A stretch of 20,581 nucleotides of DNA, taken from a virus. The first letter of the stretch is position 1, and the number at the start of each line of letters is the position of its first letter. The DNA lies in the IMG/VR virus record IMGVR_UViG_3300021960_000664, positions 1 to 20,581 of that record; one strand, 5' to 3'. A model generated the notes under the pieces. It made no database searches, was not told the DNA's origin, and was given only the letters and a program-made list of their open reading frames with translations. Positions 1-8,692 of this stretch are shown piece after piece. A program made the translations under genes and the position numbers.

Positions 1-411
1 TAATTGTGAAGTATTACTTCCTAAAGAAAAATATTGCCAGTTGTCTGGTGTAACACTTGGAGTAACAGTAGCACTACCACCTAAAGAAACTGCCGAGCCA
101 TTTAATGTAATACTAGAGTTAACAAGCATATCGTTTGTCACTGTTCCCACCGCAGGAGTAACAGTTTGGAATGTTCTTCCTACATATAGAATCTCTACTC
201 TATCATTATTAAGAGTACCACCAAGAGTAAGTGTTGTGCCACTTACTGTATAGTTATCATAACTTTGAACAACAGCATTAACTGTTACCAATATATCTTG
301 AACGCTAGAAACAGAATAATCTAACGTAATAGTTGTTCCACTATTTGTTGTAGATACCTGTTTTCTAACTGTTTCAAAGTTAGTTGCTGGTTGTGATCCT
401 ATATAACTCAT
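1..411 (-). CDS. Fibre-like tail protein, N-terminal part (cut by window edge)
   Basis: An open minus-strand frame starts at ATG 411 and runs off the left edge, giving 137 residues. It begins MSYIGSQPATNFETVRKQVS. A beta-rich module follows at about residues 25-80, with segments DILVTVNAVVQSYDNYTVSG and RVEILYVGRT, then a Gly/Ser/Thr/Val-rich stretch (ITLNGSAVSLGGSATV). The module pattern (V-x-V-N-x-V-x-Q, then Y-T-V-S-G, then V-E-I-L-Y) resembles the N-terminal anchor of T7-type tail fibres and the start of the 461-residue fibre just upstream. Proteins starting MSYIG are common next to fibre genes in marine phages, from memory. The start lies one base after the preceding stop (TAATATG), so translation is probably coupled. 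No strong Shine-Dalgarno is present. Likely role: a tail-fibre or receptor-contact subunit. The missing C-terminus would hold any binding domain. Confidence 0.75.
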   Translation of the reverse strand, partial: MSYIGSQPATNFETVRKQVSTTNSGTTITLDYSVSSVQDILVTVNAVVQSYDNYTVSGTTLTLGGTLNNDRVEILYVGRTFQTVTPAVGTVTNDMLVNSSITLNGSAVSLGGSATVTPSVTPDNWQYFSLGSNTSQL

Positions 412-412
412 A

Positions 413-736
413 TTATGTACTTATTGCGTCTACACAAGATACCCAAGCATCAACGCTTGAAGCTGTATCTGAAACTATTTTTAATGCATCACCAGATTGT
501 ACTACTATTTTTCCTGTTCCTAAAACTTGTAAAGCTCCACCTACAGGTACAGGAGCTCCTTTAACTAAGTAAATATCGTTAGCACCATCATTAATATAAA
601 CATCAACATTAATTGCAGATGTATGAATATTGGTTACATGAATACCTACTATAGTATCATAAGAATCAGCAGTAAGAATAGTAGATGGCGAAGCACCGAT
701 ATCATTACCAGTGAATCTTCTAAAATTTTGTGCCAT
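413..736 (-). CDS. Small beta-rich virion protein beside the tail fibre
   Basis: This encodes 107 residues with no catalytic motif, signal peptide or membrane helix. The sequence alternates short hydrophobic strands with Thr/Ser/Asp turns (TIVGIHVTNIHTSAINVDVY, then YLVKGAPVPVGGALQVL, then GDALKIVSD), which suggests a compact beta-sandwich. Similar small proteins are common beside fibre genes in marine podoviruses and cyanophages, where they are annotated only as structural or hypothetical. The ribosome site is clear: the upstream stop is embedded in TAAGGAAATATAATG, so AAGGA lies just before the start. The gene sits between two fibre-like genes in one operon. A fibre-tip, fibre-adaptor or decoration role is possible, but this is inferred only from position and fold-like composition. 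Confidence 0.8.
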   Translation of the reverse strand: MAQNFRRFTGNDIGASPSTILTADSYDTIVGIHVTNIHTSAINVDVYINDGANDIYLVKGAPVPVGGALQVLGTGKIVVQSGDALKIVSDTASSVDAWVSCVDAIST

Positions 737-745
737 TATATTTCC

Positions 746-2131
746 TTATAAAGCTACTGCCATGGCGATTGCAAAACCAGCAGAAGCAAAACTACTTGCA
801 TCTACTGCGGCAGTTTGCCATGAACTGCCATTGTAAACTTTTAATTCGTTAGCTGAGGTGTTAAAATATAAATCACCTGTTGTCAATGCATCACCATCAT
901 TGTCCACACTAGGATCACTAGCTTTAGCACCTAAGTATGTATCGTCAAAATTATCGGCTGCTGCCTCTGCTGCTGCTTGAGCAGTTTGAGCTGCTGTTGC
1001 AGATGTTGCCGCATTTGTAGCAGACGTTGATGCATTTGTTTCACTTGTCGCTGCATTCGTAGCAGATGTAGAAGCATTAGAAGCCTGGGTAGTTGCTGTA
1101 GTAGCCGATGTAGCTGCATTCGTTTCAGAAGTAGAAGCCGCCGATGCAGAAGAAGCCGCATTCGTAGCGGAAGTCGCAGCATTCGTTTCGCTGGTTGCCG
1201 CATTGGTTGCACTGGTACTAGCTTCACTTGCTTTTGTTGTAGCTGTTGTAGCAGAACTAGCAGCGGATGTTGCTGAACTAGCAGCATTTGTTGCCTGGGT
1301 ACTTGCTGTTGTTGCCGAAGTTGCAGCGTTGGTTTCTGATGTTCCAGCATTAGTTTCTGATGTTGCTGCTGCCGATGCTGATGAAGCTGCCGCTGTAGCA
1401 CTAGATGCTGCTGCTGTAGCGCTAGCCGCAGCGTTAGTCGCTGACGTTGTTGCACTTGCTGCATCAACAATAAGATCCCATTTTGCACTATCTGTATTTG
1501 TTGTAAGTGGCTGTGAACCAGAAGAAGTATGAGCTGTATTAGCCATAAAGATATTATTGGTAGAAGTATCTTTTACTAAATCTCTTTCTGCATATGCTGT
1601 AGATGCTGACCAGTTACCCTGGAATGTACCTAATTCTTGTGTAACGGATAATTCACCAGAAGTATCAAATGCTAGTATTTTAGATGCACGATCTGTAGCT
1701 CCAACAGTAAATTCTGTAGAAGTCATTGTATTGGTACGTGATAGCTTTATAGATCTATCTACTTGTTCCTGGAGATCTTGACCAATAATTGTTAATTTAT
1801 CTAAAGCAGATTCATGTGTTTCTGCTGGGAAAGGATCATTAGCAACATAGTCAGTTGCTTGTGTTTTTGTTGTATTTCTTCGTAGTACAACAGTTTCTGT
1901 AGATAAAGGAGCTGTAACAAAAGTGACTGTTCCTCCAGACGCACTCCCAACGCCAGATATGCTGTAATCTGATGAACCAACACCTTCAGAACGTACTGAT
2001 TCTGTTCCTGTGCTAGATCTTACAATAACTTCTATATCGCTAGATGTAGGAATATAAAAACTATAGGTAAATGCTGTAGTAGATCCGTTTCCACTATAGG
2101 AGTTTTTGGTCGTTGTTGAAGATATTGTCAT
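746..2131 (-). CDS. T7-type tail fibre protein with alanine/serine/threonine heptad shaft
   Basis: This is a 461-residue fibre subunit. Residues 1-150 match the T7 gp17 N-terminal anchor pattern that binds the fibre to the tail: N-G-S-T-T-A-F-T-Y near residue 15, DYSISG near 55, GGTVTFVTAP near 67, then VVLRRNT and the helix LDKLTIIGQDLQEQVDRSIKLS at about 110-131. Residues 165-222 form a small module (GNWSASTAYAERDLVKDTST). Residues 224-392 are heptad repeats of the SATNAAT/SETNAAT type, like the shaft of lambda side-tail fibre. Residues 393-440 carry the common phage fibre module DPSVDNDGDALTTGDLYFNT plus ELKVYNGSSWQTA. The chain ends in a hydrophobic AGFAIAMAVAL with no large receptor-binding domain. 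T7 gp17 is 553 residues. It lies downstream of the ejection-protein genes, as in T7. The start has a poor Shine-Dalgarno. Confidence 0.93.
   Translation of the reverse strand: MTISSTTTKNSYSGNGSTTAFTYSFYIPTSSDIEVIVRSSTGTESVRSEGVGSSDYSISGVGSASGGTVTFVTAPLSTETVVLRRNTTKTQATDYVANDPFPAETHESALDKLTIIGQDLQEQVDRSIKLSRTNTMTSTEFTVGATDRASKILAFDTSGELSVTQELGTFQGNWSASTAYAERDLVKDTSTNNIFMANTAHTSSGSQPLTTNTDSAKWDLIVDAASATTSATNAAASATAAASSATAAASSASAAATSETNAGTSETNAATSATTASTQATNAASSATSAASSATTATTKASEASTSATNAATSETNAATSATNAASSASAASTSETNAATSATTATTQASNASTSATNAATSETNASTSATNAATSATAAQTAQAAAEAAADNFDDTYLGAKASDPSVDNDGDALTTGDLYFNTSANELKVYNGSSWQTAAVDASSFASAGFAIAMAVAL
956..1462 (-). repeat. Coding 21-base (heptad) repeat tract in tail fibre shaft
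   Basis: About 169 codons repeat a seven-residue unit of the form S-A/E-T-N-A-A-T with drift. Larger duplications are visible in the protein. The block STSATNAATSETNA occurs at about residues 305 and 354, a 49-residue offset equal to 7 heptads. The block TSETNAATSATT occurs at about 264 and 334, a 70-residue offset equal to 10 heptads. Such tracts form trimeric coiled-coil-like fibre shafts and can change length by recombination between units. The low complexity also creates long false open frames on both strands here. Confidence 0.9.
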
Positions 2132-2147
2132 ACAGTTATAGTTTCAT

Positions 2148-2153
2148 ATTATA
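2148..2153 (-). promoter_or_regulatory. Candidate -10 box (TATAAT) before the tail fibre gene
   Basis: A perfect TATAAT on the minus strand lies in the 45-base gap between the 1328-residue protein and the fibre. This is one of the few places in the tail operon with space for a promoter. No good -35 lies 16-18 bases upstream; a TTGAAG is present but only 12 bases away. In DNA this AT-rich the match could be chance. Confidence 0.2.
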
Positions 2154-2176
2154 AATATTGCATTTCTTCAATATAA

Positions 2177-5100
2177 TTATTTACTTAGATTTTCTACGCC
2201 ATGCTTAGCTATCATAATCATCATTCTTACAGTATCGTCTATAATTTGCCTTTTTTCTTGTGGTTCTATATCTTTATTTTGTGTAACAAGGTTAATCATT
2301 TGACGTTGTGCTGATAATGCATCAGCAATACCAATTAAAGATAAACTTTCCATTCCAATTTCTTTTTCTAATATTTTTAATTGACGTATTTTTTCTGACG
2401 AATTATTGATTTTATCAATACTGTCTATTCTTTTTTTAACAGGAACATATAAATTATAAAAATCTTCAATAAATTCAGAACCTAAAGATGGATTACGAAC
2501 AACAAATGCTTTTACAACAGGCATATCTGCTATTGTTTTAGCTGGTTTTACAGGATCAGGAACAACACCACTATCTATTAATGCTTTATCTGCTATGTTT
2601 AAAATATGATTTCCAAGTGTTCCAGTCCAGTTTGCAATAACATTATCTATAACAACTGGACTAGACATTAAAGATTGATCTCCTAAAATATAACGTAATC
2701 CTTTTCCTATAACTTTTGCTGTTTCACTTGTATATGTTGTCCATTGATATTCAGGTAAGATACCTTCCATATCTCTTGGAATAATAGGTCTGTTTGTAAA
2801 AAAACTTCTATTTGACCATGTTTCAATAGCTGGTTTAACAAAATCAGGTATTGGACCAAGTGTTTTTAAATTATCAACAGCAAACTCTTTAATAAATTTT
2901 TGTATTTTTTTTGGATTTTCAGAATTTAACATATCTAATATTTTTTCTGCTCCTGTTCCAAAAAGTATTCCTAATTCAAATGGTTTAGGTATTCTCCATG
3001 CAGTAGCATCAGGATCATCACTTGTATAAAATATCCAAAATAAATCTTTTTGCCAACGTGGTAATGCTTGATAACGTGGATCATCATGGTTTTTTATCCA
3101 TAATAAAATACTAGGAAGAGTAATATACATTCCTATTTTTGTTAATGTTGCACCAGGTCTGTTTTTAAAACCATCAAATATTTTTGCATATCCTTGTAAT
3201 CGTGCATTAAAAAATGCAGAAATCATATTAAATGCTTGAATTTGTGTACCCATTTTATAAAAATCTACAGTAATATCCCTTCCTTCAAAACCACCTCTTT
3301 CCAATGCTTCTTTTTCTGTTAATTTTGCTTTTTTTGCTTTTTTATATACTTTTGTAAATTCTCCTAAACGAGTAGATGTTTCTATAAATTCTGATGCAAT
3401 GCGCAACATTTCTAATGGGTTTTTAACTAAATTATAAGGTTTAGAACTTAGTAATTCTTGTTTAACATTTTTAGCAAAATAATTTCTATCCATACTAACA
3501 AGCATAGATTGTAAACCACCAGATTTAATCCATTTTTTATACATAGAATTTCCTAATTTTCTACCAAGTGTTAAATGAAAAATACCTGTCAATGTTCCTA
3601 AAATTGGAATTGTTCCTGAACGACTAAAAATACCAGCTGTTAAAGTATCTCTTCCTACGTTTTTTACCATAAATTCTGGTGCTAGTGTTGCACCAGCTCG
3701 TAATAAACGAGAAGGAGTACCAAAAATTTTTAATATCATTTTTGATTGTGCGTGGTTCATATCTTTAAGAGCAGTAGCAATATCTTTTCCAACATCCCAT
3801 ACTTCAAATTTTCCATCACGGACAAAACCTATTTCTTTATCACTAATAATATGTCCATCTCTTCTAAAAATAGTAAAACCTTCTGCTGCTGCATCAGTAA
3901 TTTTAGATGGATCTGTTATAACATTTTTTAATTCTTCTTTTGTTACTTTAATTGGTTTTCTTTTTGCTTCTACTTTTTTAATTTCAGGAAAATCTTTTGC
4001 ATTTTTTTCTATCATTTCTATAAACTGTCTATGCGCAGCATTACGCTCTGCCATAGTAATAAAATGATAAGTATTTTTATAAACAGTTTCTATAGGATCA
4101 ATAACATCTCTTTTACTTCCTTTCATTATCATAAAAGGATTAGAAGTATTTTTTCCTCCTAACACTCCTTCTTTTGTTTCTATAACTCTTGCAAAAGGAA
4201 CATAATCTTTATTTGCTTCAATCATTATTTCATATATTTTTTTATCAATCATTCCATATTCCAACATATAATCAGATAATGATCTTTGATATTCTAATAA
4301 TTCTTGAAAAGGTTTTTCATACTTAGATTGCAATTTATTAACTGTAGCAATAGCATCTTGTCTAGAAAAACCAGTTTCAATTCCTTGTGCTGATTTTTCT
4401 ATAACTCTTTTTGAAACAGCATATGCTCCAAAATCTTCATAATTTTTTTTATTTACTGTTACTGGTTCTAAAATTTTTTCTAATGGTTTCCCTTTATCTG
4501 ATAAATTTTTTGCATTTAAAGTTGCGTATTCAATAAAATATTTTGGTCTACCAACCATACCTGGCTGAATACGTAATTTTTCATATGGATTTAATGGATC
4601 GGTTACTTTTGTTTTTTTGTCTACAACTTTAACAGCATTAAAAACTGGATGTAATCTATCTAAAAACATTTCTGCCATTTTGTTTTTAAATTCAACAAAT
4701 GTTGTTTTTTCTTTTGGAGAATCAAAACTAATTTTTTGTTTTACTTTTTCTACTGGATCAACAATATCTTTTTCTTTAATTTGTTTTATTTCTTTAGGTT
4801 CTATTTCTTTGGGTGGTTTTTCTTTAACTGTATTTTGTTGTTTTATTGTTACTTCAATAGGATCTTTTGTTTTTATTTCTTGCATTTGTTTTTGTGCTGT
4901 TTCTATTTGTTTATCAATTTTTTTAACCTCAATTTCAGATTTCATTTTACCAACAGATTCAGCATCTTTTTGTATTTCTATTTTTTTCTGTTCCAATTTA
5001 CGTATTTCAATACTTAAATTCATTATAGATGGTTGTTTTACTTCTATGTTTTTACTAAGAATATTTTGTTTTAAAGATGGATCAATAATTGTTTCTTGAA

Positions 5101-6163
5101 TAATCTCTGTTGTTGTTTTTCCTGGATTATCTTTTAATAAATCAGTTGTTTTTTTAATACCGCCTGCACCAAATTGAAGCGCTCCTAATACTAATCCAGC
5201 ATTAATTAATTCATCTTTTGTTGGCATTTGTCCTTCTAAAGCAGCTCCAACTCCAACAAAAGCTGCATACTGAGAAGCAAAATTAGTTACTGCTGTTTTT
5301 GCACCTAATGCTTGTGGAGCTAACACTGTTGCTCCTAAAGTTATTCCTTCTTTTGTTCCAGCTTTCCATCCCTCTTGTAAAAAAATATCCCACCACTCTT
5401 GATAGGTATTAACATCTCCATCAAGTAAAGCCTGAATATACATTTCTCTAATTGTACCAGCTGTTGCTCCAGCAGTTACAGCTCCTCCAACTGGACCAGT
5501 TGTCATTACACCAGGAACAGCTCCAGCAGCATAGATAGGTAAATCAGGAACAATTTGCGATAAACTTTCAATAGCTCTTTCTAAATGTCCTGTATCAACA
5601 GGTTCTTCATTAAATGCTTCTGGTAATTTTCCTCCAGTGTAATATTCTTTTCCTAAATTAAAAATAGATTTACTTATTCCTCTTTCTAAATATTTTGTAA
5701 ATTCAAAATCTTCTCCAACAGCAGACTTTTTTACCTCACCAGGAAAAGCAGAAACATCTGATGCTGTAATACCTAATACTTCTGTTTCTGTTTGTTTTGA
5801 GAGTTGTTGTAATATTTCATTTTGCTCATTCATCAATGATTCAAATTTTACCTTATCTATTTTTTTTGCTTGATAATCTGATAAAATCTGATCCATTGTT
5901 TGTTTTGCATTAACAACTTCAGTATCATCAACAGAAAACTTTTGAACTTCTTTTACTGGATCTTTAAAAGTATCGGCAATATTATTCCAATATGTTGATA
6001 TTGTAGATCTATCTGGTTCTTTTACTCCCCAATAATCATTTATTTCACTATTACTAAAACCAGCATTTACTAATTCGTTTGTTTTATTTTTTCTCCATTC
6101 ATTTATTTCATTTTGTTTAAAACCAGCTGATTCTAAATTTTCTAATCTTTGTAATCCTGACAT
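2177..6163 (-). CDS. Giant internal virion (DNA ejection) protein, gp16-like
   Basis: At 1328 residues it nearly equals T7 gp16 (1318) and holds the gp16 position, last of the gp13-14-15-16 set. In T7 this protein leaves the head and spans the cell envelope to admit DNA. Two short repeats open it, ESAGFKQNEINEWRK at about 11 and NAGFSNSEINDYWG at about 33, a motif common in marine-phage ejection proteins. Residues 205-240 and 273-340 are Ala/Gly-rich and hydrophobic. Residues 383-480 are a Lys/Glu/Ile-rich probable coiled coil. The conserved-looking core spans about 800-1180 with LAPEFMVKNVGRDTLTAG (827-844), FIETSTRLGEF and FFNARLQGYAKIF. It resembles the large polyvalent-protein-associated type of phage protein (LPD38-like, from memory). 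No lytic transglycosylase signature (E-S-x-F, G-x-x-G-L-M-Q) is seen, unlike T7 gp16. GC is markedly low. The start is two bases after the previous stop. Confidence 0.85.
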   Translation of the reverse strand: MSGLQRLENLESAGFKQNEINEWRKNKTNELVNAGFSNSEINDYWGVKEPDRSTISTYWNNIADTFKDPVKEVQKFSVDDTEVVNAKQTMDQILSDYQAKKIDKVKFESLMNEQNEILQQLSKQTETEVLGITASDVSAFPGEVKKSAVGEDFEFTKYLERGISKSIFNLGKEYYTGGKLPEAFNEEPVDTGHLERAIESLSQIVPDLPIYAAGAVPGVMTTGPVGGAVTAGATAGTIREMYIQALLDGDVNTYQEWWDIFLQEGWKAGTKEGITLGATVLAPQALGAKTAVTNFASQYAAFVGVGAALEGQMPTKDELINAGLVLGALQFGAGGIKKTTDLLKDNPGKTTTEIIQETIIDPSLKQNILSKNIEVKQPSIMNLSIEIRKLEQKKIEIQKDAESVGKMKSEIEVKKIDKQIETAQKQMQEIKTKDPIEVTIKQQNTVKEKPPKEIEPKEIKQIKEKDIVDPVEKVKQKISFDSPKEKTTFVEFKNKMAEMFLDRLHPVFNAVKVVDKKTKVTDPLNPYEKLRIQPGMVGRPKYFIEYATLNAKNLSDKGKPLEKILEPVTVNKKNYEDFGAYAVSKRVIEKSAQGIETGFSRQDAIATVNKLQSKYEKPFQELLEYQRSLSDYMLEYGMIDKKIYEIMIEANKDYVPFARVIETKEGVLGGKNTSNPFMIMKGSKRDVIDPIETVYKNTYHFITMAERNAAHRQFIEMIEKNAKDFPEIKKVEAKRKPIKVTKEELKNVITDPSKITDAAAEGFTIFRRDGHIISDKEIGFVRDGKFEVWDVGKDIATALKDMNHAQSKMILKIFGTPSRLLRAGATLAPEFMVKNVGRDTLTAGIFSRSGTIPILGTLTGIFHLTLGRKLGNSMYKKWIKSGGLQSMLVSMDRNYFAKNVKQELLSSKPYNLVKNPLEMLRIASEFIETSTRLGEFTKVYKKAKKAKLTEKEALERGGFEGRDITVDFYKMGTQIQAFNMISAFFNARLQGYAKIFDGFKNRPGATLTKIGMYITLPSILLWIKNHDDPRYQALPRWQKDLFWIFYTSDDPDATAWRIPKPFELGILFGTGAEKILDMLNSENPKKIQKFIKEFAVDNLKTLGPIPDFVKPAIETWSNRSFFTNRPIIPRDMEGILPEYQWTTYTSETAKVIGKGLRYILGDQSLMSSPVVIDNVIANWTGTLGNHILNIADKALIDSGVVPDPVKPAKTIADMPVVKAFVVRNPSLGSEFIEDFYNLYVPVKKRIDSIDKINNSSEKIRQLKILEKEIGMESLSLIGIADALSAQRQMINLVTQNKDIEPQEKRQIIDDTVRMMIMIAKHGVENLSK

Positions 6164-6165
6164 AT

Positions 6166-8064
6166 TTATTCTTTAGATAACCAATCTAAATATTCTTTAC
6201 TATTTTCGTATTCTTCAATACTTTGATTTTCTTTTCTTTGAGGTGGAGGATTTTCATTTATTTCTGTTTCACTTTCTACTCCAATACTTTTTATTAATTC
6301 TTTTTGTAATTGTTCATTTGTTGGAAGAAAATCTTGTATATTTTTAAGAATAAAATCTTTTGAATTAGAATTTAATAAATTAAAAGATGATTTTCCATCA
6401 GTTATTCCAGACTCATAGGCTTGACGCATAATTAAAGCAAAATCAAAAAAACGTGATTCTGATTGTGTATTATATTTTTGAAACACTGGATTACCTAAAA
6501 TTTTTTCTTTATTTGCTGTTAAAAATTCTTGAAATCTTTTTTCATTTTCAACAAAACCTTTATTATTTTTACTAATAATTAAAGAATATAAATTTTGTGT
6601 TTGATCTGTTCCAATACCATTTAATCCTCCAGTTAAATCTAAAATACTAACTTGCTCAGAATACCCATCAATAATTATTTTATCTTCTAATGATTGAATT
6701 TCTCCAGTTACAACTTTATCAAATAATTTATTATATAATCCTAGGTTTCCATTAGACGGCAATAATCCATTTTCTTTTTTTTCTACTAATCCTTTTAATG
6801 ATTCTCTTAAAGAAATTCCATATTTACCTTCTAGTTGTAATTGATCAATGTCATTGATACCCATATCACCAGTAACTATTTTATTATACGAATCAACAAA
6901 CACTTCATCATTTTGTTGAACTTCTAAAAAATTATCATTAGATCTTTTCCATGTTATTTCTGATTGTATTTGATTACGTCTACGTTCTAAAGAATCAATA
7001 TAATTATTTTTTCCTTCTTGGTCTAAATTTTTATAAATATTTTGATATTCTTCATTTCCATAAAAATTACCTTTAGTGGCTTCAATATATAATTCATCAT
7101 GCTCTTCTAATGTTTTTTCTGTATCAATAGGATTAAATGTTAATAAAAAATCTACATCTTGACTTCTTGCATTATCTGTTGCTGTTTTTATTAATCCTGG
7201 AATATCATTAACATCTAATAAACCTTTAAAACTTCCTCTTTCTAAAGATGATAAAAATTGTTTAGGATTTTCTTCTACCATTTGATTAGCAAGAATTGTG
7301 TATAATTCTTTTCTTGCTGTATTAACTGCATCACTTGGTAATTCGCTTAAAATTCCATCTATAGATGCTTCTAAAAATATTCCAGGAGCATCACGATCTA
7401 AACTAAAAAGTTTCTTTTCTGTTTTTACTCTTGTCTGTGGATTAATTAAATATTCTTGAAAAAGATTTTGTTTTTCGGTTTGTAAAACAGTTTGTGCATT
7501 AGCTATAGAATTTTGTCGTATAAACCTGTCTACTTCTTGTGATTGAGTTGCATATATATCATCAATATCCATTTGGAACATTTGTTTAACAACATCATCA
7601 TCAATAGAATTTGCTGTTGATGTAATTATTTTTTTAAAAGCATCATCATATGTTTTTTTTGCTTTTATTGTATCAGGATTAGAACTTGCTTCTAATTTAA
7701 TTTGATTTAACTGTGGTAATATTGAATTAAGTTTTGTTTTTAATAAAGTTTTACGATCTAAATTTAATTGTCTAATTTCAAATTCAGTTTTTAAATTTTC
7801 ATTTAATTTAAAAAGATCTGTTTTATATTTTTCTGTAATACGTGTATCGGCAAGTTTTTTTTCTTTTTGTAATTTATCTAAGTTATTTTTTATACTTGCA
7901 TCTTCTTGTGCAAAACGTGTTGCAATATCTTGCATTCTTTTTGCTTCTTGGGATATAGAACGATAAGGTAATGTTGCTGCTGATGTTACATCAGAAACAG
8001 GTGTAGGAACACCACCTATTTGTCTTATACCTGACTTGCTTTGATATGTAGGAATCTGAACCAT
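6166..8064 (-). CDS. Internal virion protein, gp15-like
   Basis: This encodes 632 residues, mostly Lys/Asn/Ile/Gln-rich helix. It starts MVQIPTYQSKSGIRQIGGVP, a short proline/glycine N-terminus also seen in marine gp15-like proteins. A probable coiled coil runs through about residues 35-125 (charged heptads around AKRMQDIATRFAQEDASIKN). The rest is predicted largely alpha-helical, with an acidic tail (QSIEEYENSKEYLDWLSKE). There is no enzymatic motif, signal peptide or membrane segment. T7 gp15 is 747 residues and forms part of the periplasmic tunnel with gp16. The assignment rests on position between gp14-like and gp16-like genes, size and helical composition, not on recognised conserved residues. 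It is separated by one base from the gene before it (TAATATG) and two from the gene after it, so the three ejection proteins are probably co-translated. Confidence 0.75.
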   Translation of the reverse strand: MVQIPTYQSKSGIRQIGGVPTPVSDVTSAATLPYRSISQEAKRMQDIATRFAQEDASIKNNLDKLQKEKKLADTRITEKYKTDLFKLNENLKTEFEIRQLNLDRKTLLKTKLNSILPQLNQIKLEASSNPDTIKAKKTYDDAFKKIITSTANSIDDDVVKQMFQMDIDDIYATQSQEVDRFIRQNSIANAQTVLQTEKQNLFQEYLINPQTRVKTEKKLFSLDRDAPGIFLEASIDGILSELPSDAVNTARKELYTILANQMVEENPKQFLSSLERGSFKGLLDVNDIPGLIKTATDNARSQDVDFLLTFNPIDTEKTLEEHDELYIEATKGNFYGNEEYQNIYKNLDQEGKNNYIDSLERRRNQIQSEITWKRSNDNFLEVQQNDEVFVDSYNKIVTGDMGINDIDQLQLEGKYGISLRESLKGLVEKKENGLLPSNGNLGLYNKLFDKVVTGEIQSLEDKIIIDGYSEQVSILDLTGGLNGIGTDQTQNLYSLIISKNNKGFVENEKRFQEFLTANKEKILGNPVFQKYNTQSESRFFDFALIMRQAYESGITDGKSSFNLLNSNSKDFILKNIQDFLPTNEQLQKELIKSIGVESETEINENPPPQRKENQSIEEYENSKEYLDWLSKE

Positions 8065-8065
8065 A

Positions 8066-8692
8066 TTATCTTATTTGACCAAATTCCTTATTCAATAATA
8101 TACTGTTTTCATTTTGAATAGTAATTAATTGTTTTTGTAAATTGTTTTGTTTATAAATTAAATCTTCTTGATTTTTTATAATTGTATCATTTAATATTTG
8201 TTGATTTTGTGTTTGTGTTTTAATTAAATTTTGTGTTGCATATGCACCTACAAGAGTTCCAGCAGCACTAATAAAAGAAGCTGCTCTTTGTTGTCTTGCT
8301 TGATACATTGCTAATTCTCCTTGCATACGAGCATTAACAGCTTGTTGTTTAAAATCATAACTTTGTGTCCTTGCGTCATACATAATATTTAATCTTTCTA
8401 GTTCTGCTTCTGCAAGATTTTCTTCTAAAACAGCTAAAGGAGTTCCACTCATTTTAACACCAGATTTTATATATGCTGCTTCTGTTGATGATATTTGCTT
8501 ATCAAATTGTTTATTAAATGTATCAATATTTCTTTCGCCAATAAGAATAGCGTTTTCTGCTTTATTTTCATAAATACCAGCATTACGTTCTGCTATTGTT
8601 TGCTGGTAACGACCAGCAGCCATTGCTGCTTGACCAGCTAATAAACTTCCAGCAGCACTTACACCAGCTGCAACAACCATAGGAGGAGCCAT
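8066..8692 (-). CDS. Internal virion protein, gp14-like
   Basis: This encodes 208 residues, close to T7 gp14 (196), which is ejected first and inserts in the outer membrane. Residues 5-27 are a small-residue hydrophobic segment (VVAAGVSAAGSLLAGQAAMA). The body is a long helix with Gln/Ala/Arg heptads (RYQQTIAERNAGIYENKAEN, then YKARTQSYDF-like repeats up to about 137). A second hydrophobic stretch, AASFISAAGTLVGAYAT, lies near 138-155. The motif AAYIKSGVKMSGTPLAVLEE at about 73-92 is typical of this family in marine and other podoviruses, from memory. The start codon overlaps the upstream stop (TAATG), with AGGA just before it. The order gp13-14-15-16 supports the call. Confidence 0.85.
   Translation of the reverse strand: MAPPMVVAAGVSAAGSLLAGQAAMAAGRYQQTIAERNAGIYENKAENAILIGERNIDTFNKQFDKQISSTEAAYIKSGVKMSGTPLAVLEENLAEAELERLNIMYDARTQSYDFKQQAVNARMQGELAMYQARQQRAASFISAAGTLVGAYATQNLIKTQTQNQQILNDTIIKNQEDLIYKQNNLQKQLITIQNENSILLNKEFGQIR

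Noticed and set aside
956-1462. Regular 21-base repeats that might suggest a CRISPR array
   Set aside because: They are in-frame degenerate coding heptads without unique spacers, and no cas genes are near.
931-1488. A long Gln/Leu-rich open frame on the minus strand in the fibre shaft
   Set aside because: It is the shifted reading of the Ala/Ser/Thr heptad repeats; low complexity and fully inside the fibre gene.
1203-1532. A plus-strand Ala/Val-rich open frame that looks like membrane helices
   Set aside because: It is the antisense of the same repeat tract; no ribosome site and opposite to the operon.
4617-5099. Plus-strand Phe/Ile/Cys-rich open frame
   Set aside because: Antisense of the Lys/Glu-rich coiled coil of the gp16-like protein; composition is an artefact of T-rich DNA.
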